Below are positions 1 to 11,136 of a stretch of 64,000 nucleotides of DNA, piece after piece. Where the stretch lies: positions 60,031,311-60,095,310 of the forward strand of contig OZ024887.1 of assembly GCA_964017195.1 (NCBI GenBank), read 5' to 3'. The position numbers were made by a program, and so were the translations under genes. Source of the stretch: Siderastrea radians. Lineage: Eukaryota; Cnidaria; Anthozoa; Scleractinia; Rhizangiidae. How positions within the stretch are numbered: the stretch's first letter is position 1; the number at the start of each line of letters is the position of its first letter. The notes under the pieces were generated by a model. That model saw only the letters and a list, made by a program, of their open reading frames with translations. It was not told the origin of the DNA and ran no database searches.

Positions 1-260
1 ATAAACTCAAACATTGATCTTTGATCACCTTCATTCTGTAAAAAGCCCTGGGAACGAGGTTGCACAATGTCGGACACAGCTCCACTTATAAGGTAAACTC
101 TGTCTAAAAACCAATACTTTTCGAATGTTCAACGCTACTCAATATAAACAACATCCCAATAGTGTACCTTGGTACACGCACGTTCATTCAACAACCATTT
201 CTGTACCTCTTCTTGACAGCTACAAAATAGCTCACGCACGCTATGCGTGCCTATGTTTAG
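1..260. other. Non-homologous left edge, no gene seen
   Basis: This stretch differs from the corresponding part of copy C. In C, the sequence just before the shared block holds GFP-like exon 2, ending 143 bp before the homology begins. Here homology to C starts near 261 and exon 2 is absent. A short phrase around 45-62 (a 'ctgggaacgaggtt' run) recurs near 15527, suggesting repeat-derived DNA. I see no coding exon here. Confidence 0.6.
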
Positions 261-467
261 TTTCGCTGGGGAATTCAACTGTTACGTAATAGCACCAAGA
301 TTAGTAAAAGTAATCGCATGAGACCGAGTGGAATTAAGGACAAATAGATAAAAAGAGAAAAGTACAATTTTAGTTCATTGACAAAAGACACTTAAAAGTC
401 AAACTAAGTAAATTTTATTAAAGTCTTAAGCTAATTACATGAGTTTCGAAGCTTCCTCTCGCTCCCT

Positions 468-2233
468 GAACCACAGGTAGCCAAAACTTGAGTCATGACT
501 GAAAATTAATAAAATTTTATGAAATAAACAGTGTTTCTTTGTTTATATCTTACGTACTTGCTATCTAGGGCAAAAATTCGCTCTCCGAGCAAGAAGCGTC
601 TTTCTAATTTTTGCTCCCAATTAGTACACTCTTTTTCTTTTATAAGAATCATTTTTATAAGAACATTGAGGCTGAGATTTGCCCCAAAATTTAAGAAAAT
701 GTATGGGCTAAAATAAGAACATCCTCACGCTCAGCCAAATTTTACGCGTTCTTACAAAAAAAAAAGAGTGTATTATGATATTATGCAAGGTTGCACACAA
801 ATCTGCCATTTCACACGCACAAAAAGCATATTCTTTTCGCTAAATGAGCTATATTTCTTGAAATAAGCCGTTTCCACTCACAATTTCCTCAAACCTGAAT
901 GAATCCATAGTCGAAGATCAACTATACGCCGGAAAAGTTCCATCTTTCCCAACATTTGTCACCATAAACGGCAATACTTTGAGCTTCTTGTGTAAGAAAT
1001 CAAATGTCGGTATTCGACCGCCGACCTCTGCGCACAAATATATGCAAATATGCTAATCTCATCTCGCTGTTCTCTTCTCACTGGACAATTCGCACAATGG
1101 CGTGGACATGACAAAAACTACTGTGTCGGGGAGGTGTGAACGGTGATGAAATGGCCACGCTTCACGCATGAAATGTCACACTGTTTACAAACTGCCGGGA
1201 AAAACCACCAGACAAAAACTCGCGCGCGTTCCATTCGTCTCTGTCTTGAAGAAAATAAAAACACATTTGAATCCTCCTTATGTTTTCCCTAAACTGCAAC
1301 ATTTTACTGTCAACGTGTATTATATATTTGTTTTTAATTTCTCTCAAATACAAGATGCACGAAACTGTAGCACGCAGAGCATGTATGTATTTTGTAGCAA
1401 CCGTATGATGAGGAAATTTGCACTATATAAGCGAGTTTGTTGTTGCAAACAAGTGGTGGAAGAGTTTAGTCACCTGGTCTGTTATAAAGAAATGTCTTCT
1501 CAAAACGGAAGACAAATATCTGAGTAAAATGTTGCTTGAACTTGCAGTTTAGGGCAAACAAAAGGAGGCTCCAAATTTGTTTTTTGATTTTCTTCAAGAC
1601 AGAGACGAGTGGGACGCGCGCGAGTTTTTGTCTGGTGGTTTTTCCCGACGGGATTGTTAACAGTGTCACACTTCATGCGTGAAGCGTGGCCATTTGATTA
1701 CCGTTCACACCTCCCCGACACAGTAGCTTTTGTCATGTCCACGCCATTGGGCGAATTGTCCGGTGAGAAGAGAACAGCGAGATGAGATTAGCATATTTGC
1801 ATATAATTGTGCGCAGAGGTCGGCGGTCGAATACCGACATTTGATTTCTTACACAAGAAGCTCAAAATATTGCCGTTTATGGTGACAAATGTTGGGAAGG
1901 ATGGAACTTTTCCGGCGTATAGTTGATTTTCGACTATGGATTCAGTCAGGTTTGAGGAAATTGTTAGTGGAAACAGCGCATTTCAAGAAATATAGCTCAT
2001 TTAGTTAAGAGGTATGCCTTTGTGCGGGTGAAATGGCAGATTAGTGTGCAACCTTGCATAACTTATGATACTAATTGGGAGCAAAAATTAGAAAGACGCT
2101 TATTCTTGCTCGGAGAGCGAATTTTTGCCCTAGATAGCAAGTACGCAAGATATAAAGAAAGAAACACTGTTTATTTCATAAAATTTAGTAATTTTTAGTC
2201 ATAACTCAAACTTTGGCTACCTGTAGCTGAACC
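468..2233. repeat. Fold-back inverted repeat in intron 2 (copy A)
   Basis: The sequence from about 468 to 1260 is repeated in reverse complement from about 1560 to 2233, giving arms of roughly 700-780 bp around a short centre. Examples are the pair near 515-625 and 2060-2190, and the pair near 1168-1255 and 1590-1690. Related copies lie in intron 2 of gene C (46612-48086), truncated in intron 2 of gene B (43567-44632), and as one arm at the right edge (63743-64000). Gene D lacks it. Open frames inside are short and mirror each other, so I call no protein. Confidence 0.8.
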
Positions 2234-2836
2234 AAGAGTTTCAGAAGTTTTAAAATACCGTAAAACATTCAGGTTTACCTTTCGGAATTTCTCTTCGAGC
2301 TATCACCCGATTTCCTACTTATTTTGCTAGCCAACCCGGTAAACGTCGAACTCTGAAGCAATATCCTAGTGTTGAACAATTCAAAATCCGCTTTTCGTTT
2401 GAAGACCCTTACAGAATGCAAATGACGCGCTCTCGCGCTCAATCAATCAAATGCGAGCAATTTTGGCGCTTGGCCAATCAGGAGTCAGTAATTTTGCCCT
2501 CGTTGGAAAGAAAATTAAGGGGAAAAATGCCTTCTGTCTCAACCGATAACAAATCACAAATCAAAATTACTGAGTAATTTTCCCTCTATGCGTTATAAAG
2601 AGAGAAATACCATTTTGGCAAGTCGAATTCAGGTCTGTTATATCTGAAAATCGTAAACTTCTATCTTTTTCTTTGCTTTGAGATTGCATTAATTACCAAG
2701 CAATAATTTCGGGAAACCTTTATTTGGCCCTAAGTCATTTTATTAAAAAAAAAAAGCTTTGCTGGGGAGTTTAAAATTCAACTATTACGTAACGACAAAA
2801 AACCGGGAAGGAAAGAAAAGACATTATGCCAAGGCT

Positions 2837-3172
2837 ACTCCCTATAGTGGGCTATACAGGGAGGCTCCGCCCAAAAGGGGTGCCATTTTTAAGCTCGCAG
2901 TAAATTAAAGGGTACGGAAAATGCAATTTTAATGTACGAAAGGGTTACAAAATCAGCTGCAAAGTGAAAGAAATGGTGGCTAAAGCAAAAAGTGTGTCAA
3001 AGGGTGCCACATTTTGCTAGAAATAACAACGCTCTGAATCAGAAGGACTGAATCCCCGGGAAAAACGTGGCGATTATAGGAAATTCTATTGTTTTGGCTT
3101 ATCCTTGAGGTACTGAAGAATGGGATGCAATTTTGCTCAAGGATTTGAAAGGGGTACTACTTTGGCAAAACA
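2837..3172. repeat. Interspersed GC-rich-ended repeat (copy A, shortened)
   Basis: This block starts with a 'gggaggctccgcc' phrase and includes a 'gtgccatttttaagctcgc' stretch. It matches a longer version at 48706-49140 in copy C and a reverse partial version at about 43215-43530 in copy B. In C the far end has a mirrored 'ggcggagtctctcc' phrase, consistent with a non-autonomous inverted-repeat element. Copy A lacks that far end. No coding potential is evident. Confidence 0.55.
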
Positions 3173-3363
3173 TCACGAGGGTCAAAAGCAGAAAAACGTC
3201 GAGCCCATGTTGAGCTTCTACCGTAGTATCTTATCGTATGTAGTATCTTATCGTAGTAGATACTCATGTACGCTCTCTACACATTAAAATCTGACTTGAT
3301 GAAGTCAAGTGACTCGTGAATATTTTCGCTGATCACAATCTTCGATTTTCTCTCATGCTTTAG

Positions 3364-4698
3364 TGGCTGTCAAACTGCGACGTTTCGTGTGACTAAGGGC
3401 GCGCCCTTGCCATTTTCCTTTGAAATGCTGACTCCGATGTTTCAGTATGGCAGCAAACCCTTCGTCCAGCACCCCGCGGACATACCTGACTTTTACAAGC
3501 AGGCTATTGAAAATGGTGGATTGTCATGGGAGCGGATCGCAACCTTTGAAGACGGAGCAGTCATGACGGTTTGCAACAAGTCAACGTAAGTTCAATAACC
3601 CTTGTTGTGTACTTTGCGCGTGAATATCCTAGCTCAAATCAGAGAAAATCCGAACATTTTCACTAGGAAAAAAATCGTTTTGAAAAATATTTTAAAAAAG
3701 AGAAGTGTTTTGGCGAAGAAAGTTTCACGTACAGCCTTAAAACTTAGAACGATCTTGTACAGCATAATAAACAGCAGCAAAGGATAGTGTCGCTCAGCGT
3801 TTATTTTAATGGTCATTTCTATCCTCTTTAGTTTACAGGCAAACCACGTGCACCCATCCACTCCACCTAAGTGAAAATAATTATTGATCAACTGAAATCA
3901 TAATGTAATTTTATTTTTACAGAATGAAAGAGAACTGTTTCTACTACGAAGTCCAGCTTTTGGGCGTCAACTTTCCTCCAGATGGACCTGTTATGCAGAG
4001 AAAGGGAGCGGGTTGGATGCCAGTAACTGAGAGGCTGTGCATGAAAGGAGATTTTCTGATGGGCGAAAGTGACATGACTCTGAAACTTCAAGGAGGTGGT
4101 CTTTACACATGTCACTACAAAACAATTCACAAGTAAGTGACTTTGAGAAGGACTGCAGTTTCTTGAGGTGTATCCCCCCCCCACCTCTTTAGATTATTCA
4201 CCCCCCTCATTCGCTTAAAAAGAAGTCGACTGACATCCACCAGGAACAAATTCGTGCGAGTCCGTGCGGTAAAATCTCAAACGCTGATCACTTTAAAATT
4301 AAAACACCCTAGAAAAGTTACAAAGATCATCCCTCTTATTTTTACAGGTCATCATTTTAATTTTTGTAAGGTGAAAATTACCAGGTGCTTTTTGTCTGAA
4401 ATGTTTAACGAATGAAAGGTCAGGGGTTATTTCTTCTTCCAGGAGTGTGGGGGGGGGGGGGGGGTTATACTTTCGAAATTTTACTTTTTTCCCGAAAGAG
4501 ACTCTGTACAGCTTACAGTGTCTAATTCCAGCTGTTCTGTTCCTTCGCAGAGCAATGAATCCTGCAGCGCTAGCGGTCATCAAATGCCCTGGATTTCATT
4601 ATGCTGACCATCGCCTTGAGATTACAAAACATGACGCGGATTATACTAATGTCGAGCATGAGGAGTTCTCAAAAGCTCGTCATTCCCCCATGGTCTGA
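3364..4698 (+). CDS. GFP-like protein gene A (QYG), exons 3-5 only
   Basis: GFP/DsRed-family protein: a beta-barrel that makes its own chromophore from an XYG tripeptide. Exons are 3364-3585, 3923-4132 and 4551-4698 (TGA 4696-4698). They have GT/AG borders and the same lengths (222, 210, 148) and phases as intact genes B and C. Exon 3 carries the QYG chromophore in FQYGSK, then HPADIPD and the WER motif with the family's catalytic Arg. Exon 5 carries the Glu equivalent to avGFP E222 (in VEHEE). Exons 3 and 5 encode the same protein as B; exon 4 has small changes. Exons 1-2 are not in the window: at the place where copy C has exon 2, the sequence is unrelated. The gene may be 5'-truncated and dead, or its first exons may lie upstream of an insertion. 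The reading frame itself is undamaged. Confidence 0.85.
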
Positions 4699-4804
4699 TC
4701 TGCCTCGAGAATGTCCAGAGTCGCGTGACGATCAGAGAGAAGCCGACAGCAGCCTCTCATTTTGATGGAGCTTATTTGTGTAATATTTTTATAGCAAGAC
4801 ATTG

Positions 4805-4810
4805 AATAAA
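4805..4810 (+). terminator. Poly(A) signal of gene A
   Basis: AATAAA, followed by TAAAACTCC, lies about 107 bp after the stop. The same block follows the stops of genes B (reverse, 41633-41642), C (50763-50772) and D (36587-36592), supporting a conserved 3' end. Confidence 0.65.
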
Positions 4811-5649
4811 TAAAACTCCATTGGAACATTTATTCACTGTGTCGCTAGTTAATTTTGTTTCCTAAAGGTTAGGGGTACCTATAAGCTCAAAACAGTTTAT
4901 TTTTTCTTATTCAGCTTTCTTGATATAACAAACAAAATAACTGGCTAAAACTCGCGGCTGAAAGTGCGATTGGCACACATGGCAGAGAGCAAAGCCGCAC
5001 TCGAAATGCGGCCGGAAAGCAGGAAAAACTCGGGTAAAATAAACAAGGACTTTCTTGCAGTAGAACTGTGATATTATAGACCATATCACATTTCCCGGCC
5101 CTTTAACAAACATTCGTGCTTGATAAATAGTCTGTTCTAAGTTTGGTGAAAATTGTTCTTTTTTTGTCCCTTCCCCCAACAAAAAAATAGATGTTTGTGC
5201 TCCTAACTCGCATATTTCAATTTTTAAGTAAAGGCAAATGCTGGATAAGACGTAAAAAAAGGATGTTTCCCGACCTTTCACGTTCCGTGAAACATAGCAT
5301 ATACAGTCAGTCTAATTGTCTTGTCAGAAAATTGCGTAAACTGGAATAGTTTTCTTGTTGAATAATTTCCATAAAGTAAAGCTTTTCTTTGTTTTCTGTT
5401 TGCCAATTTGCAGAAATCTTGTCCTTTTTTATTAGTTAAGTTTCGTGATTAAACAGTTAACGACCCTTGTGCCATTATTCCAGCTATATTAATTGTCTTT
5501 GAGTGATCTCTTCAGAGCGGCGTTCATAACTTTTTGGGATAAAACTAAAACCGACTAAAAGTCCTCAAAATTGACACGTCCAAAAACATCAAGCATCCGA
5601 TCGCGAAGGAATTAATACGTGCAAATTTTTTCCAAAACGTTCATAATCA

Positions 5650-5794
5650 AGGGTGGATTCATTTGCACCATACTCGTATAGCTGTCGCTTTAGCGCGTGG
5701 GAATTTTCTTTTGTTTTTGGGCCAAAAAACAATAGAAAATTTGCACGTGCCAAAGCGACAGCTATACGCGTATGGTGCAAATGAATCCACCCCA
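5650..5794. mobile_element. 145-bp inverted-repeat MITE, absent from copy B
   Basis: The ends are reverse complements (GGTGGATTCATTTGCACCAT at the left, its mirror at the right), with arms of about 60 bp. Copy C has it at about 58083-58226. Copy B near 40770 runs straight through the site ('gcaaaacttgattatg' region), giving an apparent empty site. Confidence 0.7.
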
Positions 5795-6125
5795 TGTTTT
5801 GCTTTAATATTTGTGAGTCTTTGAATGTGACATTAATAACACAAGTAAAAGAACAGATCAGCATTTTCCACGGCATCAAAATTTGCCAGCAAAGAGATGT
5901 CACTAATGACATTACAGTGCGGCAACTGTAAGCAGACCCACGTAAATAATCAAAACCGATCACATGTCGCAGGGAAAATGCAGGTCAGCTTAATTCCAAC
6001 TCAAGCTGTTGAATTGCAGTTGCGCAAAAAACTTAAGTTGGATTTTGTTGTTTCCGTTCTGTAAGGTGGTTTCACTATCTTTGAGTAAGTAGCCACGGGT
6101 TAAACACACTGCGAGACTGGAATTG

Positions 6126-6324
6126 CAGAGGCGAATCCAGGGGGAGGGTTGAGGGGCTTGCAATCCCCCCCCCTCGCCTCTTTGGAAAGTTTTTGAACTT
6201 GTCTGACTCCTCGTGTCTATCGCTTTTTCATCACAAAAATAATAGCATATTGTTGTTTTGCACGAAACTGCCGATTAACTAATCAGTCCCCCCCGGCCTT
6301 TGAAAAATCCTGGATCCGCCCCTG
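6126..6324. mobile_element. MITE with CAGAGGCG ... CGCCCCTG ends
   Basis: About 199 bp with short inverted ends that differ at a few sites (CAGAGGCGAATCCAGG and CCTGGATCCGCCCCTG). CAG...CTG ends suggest a hAT-type non-autonomous element. Copies occur in B (38959-39152, reverse) and C (about 59190-59240 partial, 59566-59762). The target duplication is not clear. Confidence 0.5.
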
Positions 6325-9300
6325 AATTAAAATGATCGCTGAAAAGCTATATTAAACCCTTTACTCAGGTGCAACGGTATATGCCATAGAGACAAACGTA
6401 ATCTTCTTGAACCGAAGTCGTGTTCAAATAAGTCATTTTTTAACCGACGAATTCGGGCTATGTAGGAAGGGAAAGCGGAAAAGTGGTAGGGCAGGTCGAT
6501 TCTCAGAGTGGGCCTGGTACGAGTGTCGGAGTCGGTAAAAGTACATTGTGTAAACCTCATAAGGTGTCCAAGGCGGCTCAGGATAAAGGGATCTTATGCT
6601 AATCGCGGGAAAGAATGTGTCCGAGTCGGGAACACGTGGATATCCCATTTCGTTCCCGGAGCTCTTCTAGTTTTTGGACTGCACAGCCAAAAACAACGAC
6701 CGAAGACACTAGAGTCGAGAATGGTGGAGGTCAGTGACTGGGAACTAACTGAGAGAGGATTCAGGAGAAGCGAAATCAACGGGTCCCGCTGGATCTTCTT
6801 GCATAGTATAAGTGGCAAAGAAGGATATACCAGTTAGTCTATTTAATTTTTCTGCTTTTCTTTTGATTTTGAACCGAGTTAAATTCTGGGCTGTTAAGAT
6901 GCCCAATCAATCGTAAGGATGTGGTTACTTCATTGGGAATTGTATCGCCTGTTTATTGAAATGCATCTGTTTTGAGAGTTGTGACGGCCTTTTTGGTCAT
7001 GGCTTTGGGGAAGACCGACCAAAAGACAGCGAAAAATGATCTTGAGTGAAGAATGAGGTTGTGAGCATAGTCTGCGGAGCTATCGGTTTGGTGAGGAGAG
7101 CGTGAATTATTCAGTTGACCTCCTTTCCAGGGTATTGGTCGCCTTTTCATTTGGTCAAATTTCAGCGTTTGTTGCTATTATCCTAAGAGAGTAAGTAAGT
7201 CTAAGAGAAGACTTCGTCGGTTCTGCGCGCATTACAGGCCTATGGCTTCTTACAGTTTTCAGAAGAGAAAGACAATATTTTAAAATCTTTAGTTAAAAGC
7301 CAACGTGAGTTTTCTTTTGGGTCAACTGTTGCTGCAACTGTTGAAAGAAATGATTTTATCCCGGAAAAGAAATACAAGAAGCTTAGAGAATATCAAATAT
7401 AACAGACCGAGCGCTAGGAGGGGACTGGAAACTAGTCTTTTTCATCCCTTCCCCCCCCCCCCCCTTCAAAATCCAGCCGAATGACCTTAACGCAAAATTT
7501 TCAGGATTTGGAAATAGGCTAGACACCACGCAAAAGAAAATGAAAATCTGTAACAGAAATTTTTAGTTACTCTCAAAAAGGCCAAAATTCGACATATTTT
7601 TCTTCATTAGCGATTCAAAATTCTGCCTTACAGATTTTCAACGAATAGATAGATTTTCCCGCACCTAGGCTTAGGAAGCCGTTAATACGTCGAAAGAAAG
7701 CCGTTTATACGACGAAAGGAAGCCGTTTATACGTCACAAGATTTCAGGGTTTTACTAGTGGGTATCATGATAATCTTTCCCTATAAAACAGAAGTTAAAA
7801 CCCTTGATTCGCGTTGAAAAAAATTAAGGTGCCTCAGAAAAGTTTGTTGTGAGAGGTCTGGGCTGCTGGTGGCTGGGTGGCATGACGGGGAGTATGTGCA
7901 TAGGAGTGTTTTAGTAGGTTTAAAGTGTGTCCTTATCTCGAGCACTGATTTGTTTCTCTCGTGTTTGTGCAAACAATGTGCGAAAAGGATGTTTCATTTT
8001 CAGATTCTTTTCCGTGTAAGGCAGCCGCCCTGCGAAAGCCTGCGACAGAAACCTCGAAAAACCTATTGTCACGGGCGAGGGTGCAACATCCCTGACGTGT
8101 CCCAGATCGATCATTTTGATTGTCTGGAAGGGATTCAAACGCTCCGGACTCGCGTAACCCAGTACTTCTCAGGCATTTAGAAGCGCAAGCATAAATGCAT
8201 GCGAAAGAGGAGAAACTCTTTACTTTGTCGTATGCTTGAGCCTATACTTGGACCGTTGTTTCGCTTTTGTTCCCCGGAAAAACGTAACGGGGTCATAAGC
8301 CTAGTTAAGTCAAGGGCTCCTGGTTCAATTAAAGAGGGGCATTAAAATCCTGGTTTGCAACATTTGTTCATGCTTTGTCGTGAAGTGGTTCAACATACTG
8401 CGCCTGCTTGTGCTTCGATCTGCTTGCGCCGTTTGCTTATGCCTATGATGGGCTAGCGTGGTACGTGTAAGCTTTTATTTTTGTTATTAAATGGTAAAAA
8501 AACTCATAGTTCGCTCTTTGTATCGGATCTAAGGCCTGGTGCGTCAAGGGATTCACTGTTCAAAATTTCCGACGAGGATTCCTCTCCTCTACTTTCCTGA
8601 TGTAACTGGAAATTGGCTAAGCTGATAAAGATAAAACACTAGGGTAATTGTTTTTAACAGGTCTTACGACTGCGGCTAGGCTTAAATTGTCCCACACATC
8701 GCTGAAAATACAGGTAAAACGAAAACTGTACCTGCTTTTGGTCTATTGGAAAAGTTAATCTTCAATAGTCTTGCCGCTTGGCAAGAAATAAAACTTCTTT
8801 TACCATGCAAACTAAGCATCAAGCTAAAAAAGAAACAAATAACCTGTTCTATGACTTCCTGTGGAATGGCAAAAGTGACAAAATCAAGAGAAACATCATG
8901 ATACAAAACTACTTAGAGGTGGGGTCTTAAACTGACTGATATGGGTTTGGATTAAAACATACCCTGACGTGGACAACAAAGGGAAATGGAGATTGTTTTT
9001 TGGCCTGCAGCTTAGAAAGCAGGGAGGAGAAATTTCCCTAAGAATAGAAATTTTCCTAAGAGGCAACGATTAAAACATGCAAATCCTGGCACAAGACTAG
9101 ACACATTCAGGAGCGAAGCTTAAAAGTTATAGCTGGAACTGAAATATACAGACGAAATACGAAAACAAGATTCTGGCTATCTACAGATTTGCCGTCAAAA
9201 GACGGTATGGTGAAGGTGCGCTAGCAATAAAAAGCTACGCAATCACCTAGTTTTTCATTACTTAACAAACCCTTTGCTCAGAACCTGGAACTCTTAAGTA

Positions 9301-9600
9301 AGGGGGGACAAGACAATTCCTTTGGGGGGGGGGGGGGGGTAGGGAAGAAAAATAAACTTTCACCATCAGTTTATTTGTAAAACAAGAACGTGTGTTTAAG
9401 GGTGATCGTGATGTTCTATAACAGGTTATTCATACAGCAGTTTAAGGCTTGACTGCAAGAAAGTCCATATTTTTACCGTCAGACGGAGTTTTACTCAGTC
9501 TGTAGTTGTGAAATCATTACACTAATTAGCTCCATCAAAATGAGAGAGGTTGCTGACTTCTCTCTGATCGTCACGCGATGTTGGACATTCTCGAGGCAGA

Positions 9601-10757
9601 TCAGGCCAGGACGGGATGACGAGCCTTTGAGGTCTCCTGATACTCAACATTGGGGTAAGTCGCGTCATGACTGGTTATCTCAAGGATATGGTCAGCATTG
9701 TGAAATCCAGGATACTTGACAGCTGCAGGGTTTATTGCTCTACAAAGGAACAAATGGAATCAGATGAGTGACACTGTGAGCTGTACAGGGTCTCTTCTGT
9801 GAACATTTCGAAAGCAGTCCCCCTAGTCCCGAAAGAAGAAGTAACCCCCAGCCGCCGTTTAAAAACTCCGAGTGAACATCCTGCAGAAAATATAATGCTC
9901 CTTCTCCTGCGCGCCCCACAATACTTTGTTAGCGGCTAGCTATCTCGCTCCATTTACATTTCTCGTTTCATAAATCAGGAAATTAGACAGCAAAGAAGGT
10001 AAAATCATGATGGGTATTTTCGTTTAAAAGTAAGACTGAGTTGCTCGTTGTACCTTTCAGGGTGTTTTAATTTCAGTGTGATCACCGTTACGAGATTCGA
10101 TCGCGGTACGAAGTACTCGTTAAGCTTCGTTAGAATTGGCAACTCTTGCGTGTAAGTCGACTAACAGCATATCAGGGGGAGGAATTAACTGGGAAGGTGC
10201 AAGAAAAACGCACCTCAACAAACTGCAGTCCTTCTCAGAGTCACTTACTTGTGAGTTGTTTTGAAGTGGCATGTGTAACAACCACCTCCTTCAAGCTTCA
10301 GAGTCATGTCACTTTCGGCCACCAGATAGTAGGGAACTTAAGCAAACACGACGGCGACGGCTGACGAGAACGTCACAAAACAAAAGGTTTGATTAGCAAA
10401 ACAATGACTTTGCACGTGCAATACAGATTTTGGTACATTTCTTTGCCGTCCTCTGCAAAACCAGAACGTGAAATGACCAAATTCAAAGTTTTATGTAGAA
10501 CGTGAACACACGACAGTGAATTTTCTTTTTTCTACCTGAACTGTAACGCCGTCCTTACAGAGTCAGCTCCCGGATTATTCGGCTACATAAGACAGATTGA
10601 ACGCGTTGAAACTATCGCGAAAAAGTTTGAAATGTTTGGAAGTCATTTTTAAAGTGACGTTTTCCTTGGCGTTGCCGTCGTGGTTGCTTGAGTTCCCTAG
10701 TCTCCTTTCATACACAGCTTCTCCGTGACTGGCATCCAACCCGCTCCCTTCCTCTGC
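9601..10757 (-). pseudogene. GFP-like pseudogene E (type D), exons 5 and broken 4
   Basis: On the minus strand, exon 5 (9739 down to 9601, 139 bp, TGA 9603-9601) is open and the same length as exon 5 of gene D. It has changes such as FHNADH for FHYADH. Exon 4 begins at its donor (10249) and matches gene D up to about 10330. There a 370-bp inverted-repeat element interrupts it. A 57-bp exon-4 piece resumes at 10701-10757 and is cut again by a second copy of that element. The 5' part of exon 4 and exons 1-3 were not found beyond 11136. The locus is convergent to gene A, as gene D is to gene B, so it is the decayed partner of that arrangement. Confidence 0.88.
10330..10699. mobile_element. MITE 1 inside exon 4 of pseudogene E
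   Basis: Begins TAGGGAACTTAAGC and ends with a near reverse complement (GCTTGAGTTCCCTA), 370 bp. Exon-4 coding sequence of the gene-D type continues on both sides. The exact target duplication is ambiguous (TA or TAG). No open frame of note. Confidence 0.8.
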
Positions 10758-11136
10758 TAGGGAACTTAAGCAACCACGACGGCAACGCAAGGGAAAACGT
10801 CACTTTAAAAATGACTTCCAAATTTTTCTTACTTCTTCGCGATAGTTTCAACTCGTTCAATCTGTCTAATGAAGCCGAACAATCCGGGAGCTGACTCTGT
10901 AAGGACGGCGTAAGTTACAGTTCAGGTAGAAAAAAGAAAATTCGCAGTCGTGTGTTCACGTTCTGCATAAAACTTTGAATTTGGTCATTTCACGTTGTTG
11001 TTTTGCAGAGGACGGCAAAGAAATGTACCAAAATCTGTATCGCACGTGCAGAGTCATTGTAAGATTTTGTTAATTAAACCTTTTGTTTTGTGACGTTCTC
11101 GTCAGCCGTCGCCGTCGTGTTTGCTTAAGTTCCCTA
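10758..11136. mobile_element. MITE 2, inverted relative to MITE 1
   Basis: Same terminal motif as MITE 1 (TAGGGAACTTAAGC / GCTTAAGTTCCCTA), about 379 bp. Its interior runs in the opposite order: the 'gtaccaaaatctgtat' part near 11027 mirrors 10430-10440. Together with MITE 1 it forms a long potential hairpin with a 57-bp exon-4 fragment as loop. Confidence 0.8.

Larger units (their letters stand above)
4850..9560. other. Non-coding flank between convergent genes, copy A
   Basis: No supportable gene. The DNA is repeated in copy C (57318-62930) and in reverse in copy B (37562-41590). It holds a 145-bp inverted-repeat MITE (5650-5794), a MITE of about 199 bp with CAGAGGCG/CGCCCCTG ends (6126-6324), and homopolymer C and G runs near 7448 and 9327. 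Part of it (about 7800-8030 and 8600-9250) recurs in reverse at 15140-15370 and 14280-14900. Short open frames are not conserved as proteins between copies. Confidence 0.7.
261..10053 (+). repeat. Segmental duplication unit, copy A
   Basis: The block aligns by eye with 46404-63521 (copy C, same orientation) once the Penelope insertion at 50865-57304 is removed. It also aligns in reverse with about 37562-44830 (copy B). Order within it: intron 2 with a fold-back repeat, exons 3-5 of a QYG gene, about 4.8 kb of non-coding flank, then the 3' exon of a convergent type-D gene. Homology ends inside an intron at both ends, which suggests breakpoints or later insertions rather than clean gene duplication. 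Copies differ by scattered substitutions, small indels and element insertions. Confidence 0.85.

Noticed and set aside
1168..1527. 119-codon open frame in copy A, with relatives near 43694-44086 and 47281-47666
   Set aside because: It lies across the arm of a fold-back repeat within intron 2, is mirrored on the other arm, and shifts frame between copies. Best explained by the repeat.
3888..4184. Minus-strand frames opposite FP exon 4 (also near 35568-35870 and 49856-50248)
   Set aside because: They are antisense shadows of conserved FP exons; conservation follows the sense frame and splice sites.
6508..6837. 109-codon frame repeated at 60149-60478 (and partly reversed at 38325-38573)
   Set aside because: Repeated only because the flank is duplicated. 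The copies have in-frame losses and altered ends, and there are no recognisable domains or splice context.
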